Notes under the pieces: model-generated | Told to the model about the DNA's origin: nothing | Database searches by the model: none | What the model saw: only the letters and a program-made list of their open reading frames with translations | Shown: in pieces, positions 59,501 to 64,000 of the stretch | How the letters are laid out: the number at the start of each line of letters is the position of its first letter | How positions within the stretch are numbered: position 1 is the stretch's first letter | Translations under genes and position numbers: made by a program | DNA from: Cloeon dipterum | Lineage: Eukaryota > Arthropoda > Insecta > Ephemeroptera > Baetidae | Length of the DNA stretch: 64,000 nucleotides | Direction of reading: 5' to 3' | Assembly: GCF_949628265.1 (NCBI RefSeq) | Contig: NC_088786.1 | Coordinates: 28,665,681-28,729,680, forward strand

Positions 59501-61906
59501 TCGCGGTCGTTTTTTATTTGTACTCGCGTGCGTGAATGGAGCCGATGGCGAAAAAACGGCGATTTTAAATTCAAGAAGATGAAGGATTGAAAAGGGGTTG
59601 CACGAGGGTTGCATTCAGATGGAAATGCAAACGGGGAAAAGCAAACGGCACAGCACCTGCCCCGATCAAAGAGGTCGTTCGTTGAGCGTGTGTTGAACTC
59701 GTGCGGCAACATAAGCAAATGCGGAACGAAAGGATCCGGAAAGGGGTTGGCACACACACGCAGCCCCTCTCTGAATATTCCGATGCGCCGTTATTGGCTG
59801 CTGCGCATAAATTTCGAATAAAATCTTTCGATGCACGCCACTGAACTCAACCCCTTCGTCTATTTAGTATGCATGGACCGCCATCTTCCACCAAGAGCCG
59901 TTATGGAGGGCATTAAAATGCTTAAAAATCATGTGACTGTTTATATCTATGACGGAAAGAACAAAGTGATGATCGCTATCAGAAAAATCCCTAATAATCG
60001 CTACCTCGATAAAATTCTATACTCTATATCAAAGAATCTTATTATGTGTGCTGCAAAAAAGTTGTCGTTTTCTGTGTTATTAAGTTGATGCAAAACTAAG
60101 CAACTCATGAGAAAAAAACAGTTCATCTGGATTTCTCAAATCATAGACTGCAGTCTATGAATTCAGCTTGATTGATGCACGCTTGGGAGCAACTAAACAA
60201 TTGCTCGAAAAACGAACTTTTGCGTCAGTTTGCTCGATATTTATTATTAATATTCAATTTATTCTTAACGCGGGGCAAAGGTCGTGAAATGAAATCGATC
60301 CGCAGGAAAGAAAAGAGCATGCTGTGAAAATTTCTCGTGTTCCCAGCAAGAAATTTGTGTGTGCAGTCGCGCACAGTGAGCAGGGGTCGCGCATAAAAAT
60401 GGGTAAAAAACGCTGGAAATCACGCATGCAGGTAGAGTTTTCGAGAGTGCACTGCACTGCTGCCGCTGCTGCTGGGGTAATAAAAAACGCACGGCAATCT
60501 CGACTGAGGGATCTAAAAAAGAACGTTAAATTCGTAAAAAAGCGGCAAGGAACAATGCGCGAGGGGAGGAAATACCCGCTAAGAGTCTAGCCTGATATCT
60601 TATTATCGATGCAAAAACTGCCGTTTCTCAAATGCAAAATCCAATTTCATATTTTCCATTGTTGCATACGCGCGGCAAGCTGTGCAAATAATAATATCTC
60701 GCGCCGGCAGTTTTAGCATTAATTCGCGCGAGCCGCCCGTTTGCGTTTTATTTTCTCAGCAGGGCCATCGAGCGGAATGTTGAGTCGAGAGTCTGGCCGT
60801 CGCGACGTCGGTATATGGCGAACAAAAGTCGTTAGGAGATTGATTATCGGCGGAATCTCTTTGTTGGCCGTGCCAATCACGCCGCCGAGAACAGCCACTC
60901 TGTGACTCACTCGAAAAATCAAATGCAACCTCGCGGCATTCAATGTTTTATTCTCATGACGAGTGTATTTCCTCTGTGAATTTATTAGCAGGCTTACATT
61001 TATTTATTTTGTCCTTGAAATGTTGCTTCGAATTCTCCAAACGAAATTCTAATCGTTTTACGGTCACCAATGCAATTTTTACGCTTTTATACATAATTGA
61101 ATAAGGCATTAGCGAGATTAAAGAAAAGGGAATTGCATCAGGGCAGCTGTCGACTTTGTATTGAGAGTGCATTTCACGATTTAATTTGTAATTCATCGTG
61201 ATCGGCCCGTCGTATACGTATTTAAAAACAGCGGCTGACTGGTGGGTCTTTTTGCATATATATTCCCTCTCTCGTTTGTTATTCTCTTTTATTTCGAGAG
61301 AGCACGACCTGCCAGCTCCTTTGTAAACCTAAAACAAAGTACACACAGCGCCAGCCAGCGTAATGACTGATCGTTATCGGTTATTCGGCCGATTTTTAAA
61401 AGTCACCGTTCGACTTTGTTGGCCGTGCTCGCTCTAATTTTTCGCCACCCACTTTGACTGCCGAGAGAATAAAGTGAAAAATTAGCCAAATTAATAAGCG
61501 AGCAAATCGGCGGCCGGAATCAGAATTTCCGCGTTCGAAATCGATAAAATCTGCTTGTGTGCAATTAGAAAGGCGTTGGGTTGACGAAAAAGAGCTGTCT
61601 CATTAAAGGAAAAGGAGTCAGTGCACTCAGCAGATCACGACAAGAAATTAAATTTAATTAAGCCTAATTGTACATGCATGAAGCTGCGAATTAAAAGAAA
61701 CACGCAGCCGCACTAACGCATGAAGAAGTTCTGTTTCCATAGAAATATTAAAACTTCGTTCGTTTTATCAGATTTCCCGAAAACGGGCGACCGCTCGCAT
61801 GACGATGCTTCACACCGAGGTGACTTTGTAATAACAGTTTTTCTAATATGCAGAGAGAACGTATAATTATGCACGAAAATCATTAGCACGAATAATAAAG
61901 AGAGAG

Positions 61907-61978
<72 letters not shown>

Positions 61979-64000
61979 TGTTTGTGTTTGTGCCGGTTTT
62001 ATCAGCGGCAAGCAATCTCTCTGCCTCTGAGGTGTTGCATTTATTTTTTGCATGGCGCAGCGGGTTGAAATTCAAATCGCATGCACCAGTATATTTAATT
62101 CTCATTAAATCTGCATGTAAACAATGAGAATAAGCACCGGCGTGCATTTATTAGCAGCAATTGTCTTCGGCTTGATGGGGGGTTCGAATAATCATGACCA
62201 GGGCAAAAAGCTGAGAAAGGTCAAAACATGGGAGGCGAGATGCTAATAAGCCCGGCGAGCTCATTAATGGAAAGTCTCATTAGCGCTGCTCGCCCCCGAA
62301 AAGCTGATTTGAATATTCATCAGAGCAAAAATGTCGAGATGACGATAAAAAATTGTTTTAAAAAAGAGCAGCGCCAGCAGCCGCGCCGCGCGCGAGAGAG
62401 AGAAATGCATGCTATAAAAGCTCTCTGGGAATTTAACAGCCAGGAAGTTTTTAATGAGTCAATAAAAATTAGGCAAAATTATAACTGCGGCCAAGGTTAT
62501 CCTCTCGAGCTCATTGCTGCCGCTGCTGCGATATTTACTCTTTAAAAAGTGACGCGTCTAAAATCTTTGAATTTACGATTTGCAAATTGAAATTTTATTA
62601 TTTAAACGATGAAGGGCGTTTTCTTGAAATTTTCGCCAGGGCATGAATTCCTTGTGCAATTCACCACTCTCGAATTAATTAGCAAGGCCGAGCGATTTAA
62701 TGCCAATTAAAGCGACATTTAATATTCCAAAAGTGGGTTAAGAGCTATCGACAGTGGAAATATGCGTTTAAATGATAACTTCCAGAGATTTTCGAGAAGG
62801 AGGAGAGGAAGTTGAAGAGCACAAATTTTCCCCGTGTCATCAGATTTAAATGCTTTCTTTGCCTGATTCCGTGATTACTTTCGTTACTTCGTTAATTCCT
62901 ATAATTTCAGACATTTCAAGGAAATCGTTTCTCAACTCTGTCGTTTTCTCTCGTTTCATTCATGGCTAACTGTTTTCGTGCGTTGCGCTGCGAGGCATCG
63001 GGAGCAGCCGAATTAGTAATGTGATTTGCTAGAAGGGTCAAACACAAAGGGCCAATTTGCATTTCCATATCAATGAGTTATCAATATCAAAAGTCACGCA
63101 TGCTGCATCGCGCTAATTATTTCGCTGCACATATCACACCACAGCTCGTTATTCGCAACAGAAACGAATGCAAAGAGAGCAAGCAGCAGATGCGCTAGCG
63201 AAGCAAAAAACTAATTACGCTCTCCGCGAGTGCAAATTCAAACTTTTTGTGCGCATCAAGGACACGTGCAGCGGTTTCCGAATATTTTTTCGAATACTGT
63301 CTGACTGACTGCCTCCTGATGCGATTAGAATTATGCATGCACGCCTTATATATTTATTACTGCTGGCGTGCGCGTTTCTTTTCTCTCCTGATGATCATCG
63401 GCGCGAGTTATTGTTTGTCTGTCTCGCTCGCATTCGCAGCACCGTGCCTGATCGCAAATTGCCCCGCGAGAGCGGCAGCTAGGCTTGATTATTTTGCGTC
63501 ATAGTCGCGTTGCGAAATCGCCGTGACTTTCTCTGCTACATAAGCATTTTTGCATCCAAGGTTAGCGAATTTGAATAAATCTTGTTGCTTTCTGCCCTGG
63601 TCGTCGAAATAATCAAAGGCTTCTAGGAATTCTAATTGCCTCTCGCGACCACAGACTCCAAAACCAACAAGAAGTGGAATGTGGACGCATTTCCTGACTT
63701 CTGCTTTAGCACCTGTAGTGAGAGCATCATTGAAAAAAAATTAAATTCTGAGTTTTTTTTACTTGAACGAATCACAGGGTTCTAAACAGATATTTAATAT
63801 TAAGTTTTATTTCATAATATTATTTATAAAAATCTTCATCACCGACAAAGGTTGTTTTTCTTTGAAATATTATTTAGAATGAGTCATTAATGAGGATGTA
63901 AAAACCCAAACCACGGGCCAGTTTTCCGGCTGCAAATCAGGAAATTGCGTCTTCCCTATTCCTCCAGTCAGGAATCTGATCAAAAAGCAGACCCGCTCTT
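56512..64000 (-). other. Upstream nub intron, partial, octamer-rich
   Basis: The exon at 56401-56511 begins with an acceptor, so a further upstream exon must exist and this 7.5-kb stretch is intron at least to the window edge, or contains a 5' exon I could not recognise. It holds octamers at 56903, 57096, 57314, 59080 and 63055 and a GA microsatellite at 61899-61975. Open frames here have no protein resemblance. Confidence 0.45.
61899..61975. repeat. GA microsatellite (about 77 bp)
   Basis: The run is (GA)n with two A-rich interruptions at its left end. On the opposite strand it gives a spurious Ser-Leu repeat reading frame. GAGAG repeats are binding sites for GAGA-factor-type proteins in insects, so a regulatory role is possible. 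Confidence 0.85.

Noticed and set aside
59831-60088. 85-codon plus-strand frame with a protein-like composition
   Set aside because: No recognisable family, no convincing start context or neighbouring exons; lies in a nub intron and is within chance length for AT-rich DNA.
60141-60160. Small palindrome CATAGACTGCAGTCTATG as a possible hairpin RNA
   Set aside because: Stem too short and no further structure around it; chance palindrome.
61713-62147. 144-codon minus-strand frame with a long Ser-Leu repeat
   Set aside because: It is the GA microsatellite read on the opposite strand; flanking residues show no family and no splice context.
1-64000. tRNA, rRNA, CRISPR arrays and prokaryotic operons
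   Set aside because: None seen on either strand; the tRNA-like head at 32286 belongs to a SINE.

Overview
This is nuclear DNA from an animal, almost certainly an arthropod and most likely an insect. The genes are split by introns, many only about 48-60 nt long, with GT-AG (and a few GC-AG) borders. Polyadenylation signals sit just after stop codons, and the proteins match metazoan families: NRF1/erect wing, MCC, SNAPIN, a class II POU factor of the nubbin/pdm type, and insect-style CYP2-clan P450s. I cannot name the species. Exon borders were placed by hand from splice sites and reading phase, and every multi-exon model below keeps frame throughout.

The left 31 kb is compact and gene-dense. 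In order: the 3' part of an NRF1/erect wing transcription factor (+, 43-2299); mitochondrial beta-ketoacyl-ACP synthase OXSM (-, 3547-4920); an unrecognised 118-aa two-helix membrane protein (-, 5467-6004); two tandem CYP2-clan P450s (-, 6508-8615 and 9040-10883); nucleoporin Seh1 (-, 11393-12846); an MCC homologue (+, 13205-22572) with a candidate second first exon inside a 4.7-kb intron; the rRNA-processing protein UTP11 (-, 23102-23878); the MFS transporter rtet/MFSD10 (-, 24617-27009); an unrecognised 228-aa membrane-anchored protein (-, 27747-29432); SNAPIN (+, 30037-30828); and a probable 73-aa small protein (-, 31319-31540). Most are housekeeping genes with unrelated jobs. Arrangement is often convergent, with facing poly(A) signals a few to about 40 bp apart, or divergent with short shared upstream regions.

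The right half (about 35.4-64 kb) looks quite different. It is one large developmental regulator, a nubbin/pdm-type POU gene on the minus strand. Its 3' exons cluster at 35.4-39.4 kb, and two further small coding exons lie far upstream at 44.4 kb and 56.4 kb. The first exon is beyond the window. The 5-, 12- and more than 7-kb introns carry an obvious excess of the POU octamer ATGCAAAT on either strand: I counted 13 sites from 36.8 to 63.1 kb against two in the first 35 kb. One is a perfect 14-bp palindrome of two overlapping octamers next to the POU-domain exon.

Mobile and repeated DNA includes two oppositely oriented copies of a SINE with poly(A) tail (28.9 and 32.3-32.7 kb), a 198-bp foldback element that almost exactly accounts for the extra length of one P450 intron, a diverged 96-bp direct repeat inside the MCC intron, a 26-bp tandem duplication and a 77-bp GA microsatellite. 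Nothing prokaryotic, no CRISPR array and no rRNA or tRNA gene was seen.
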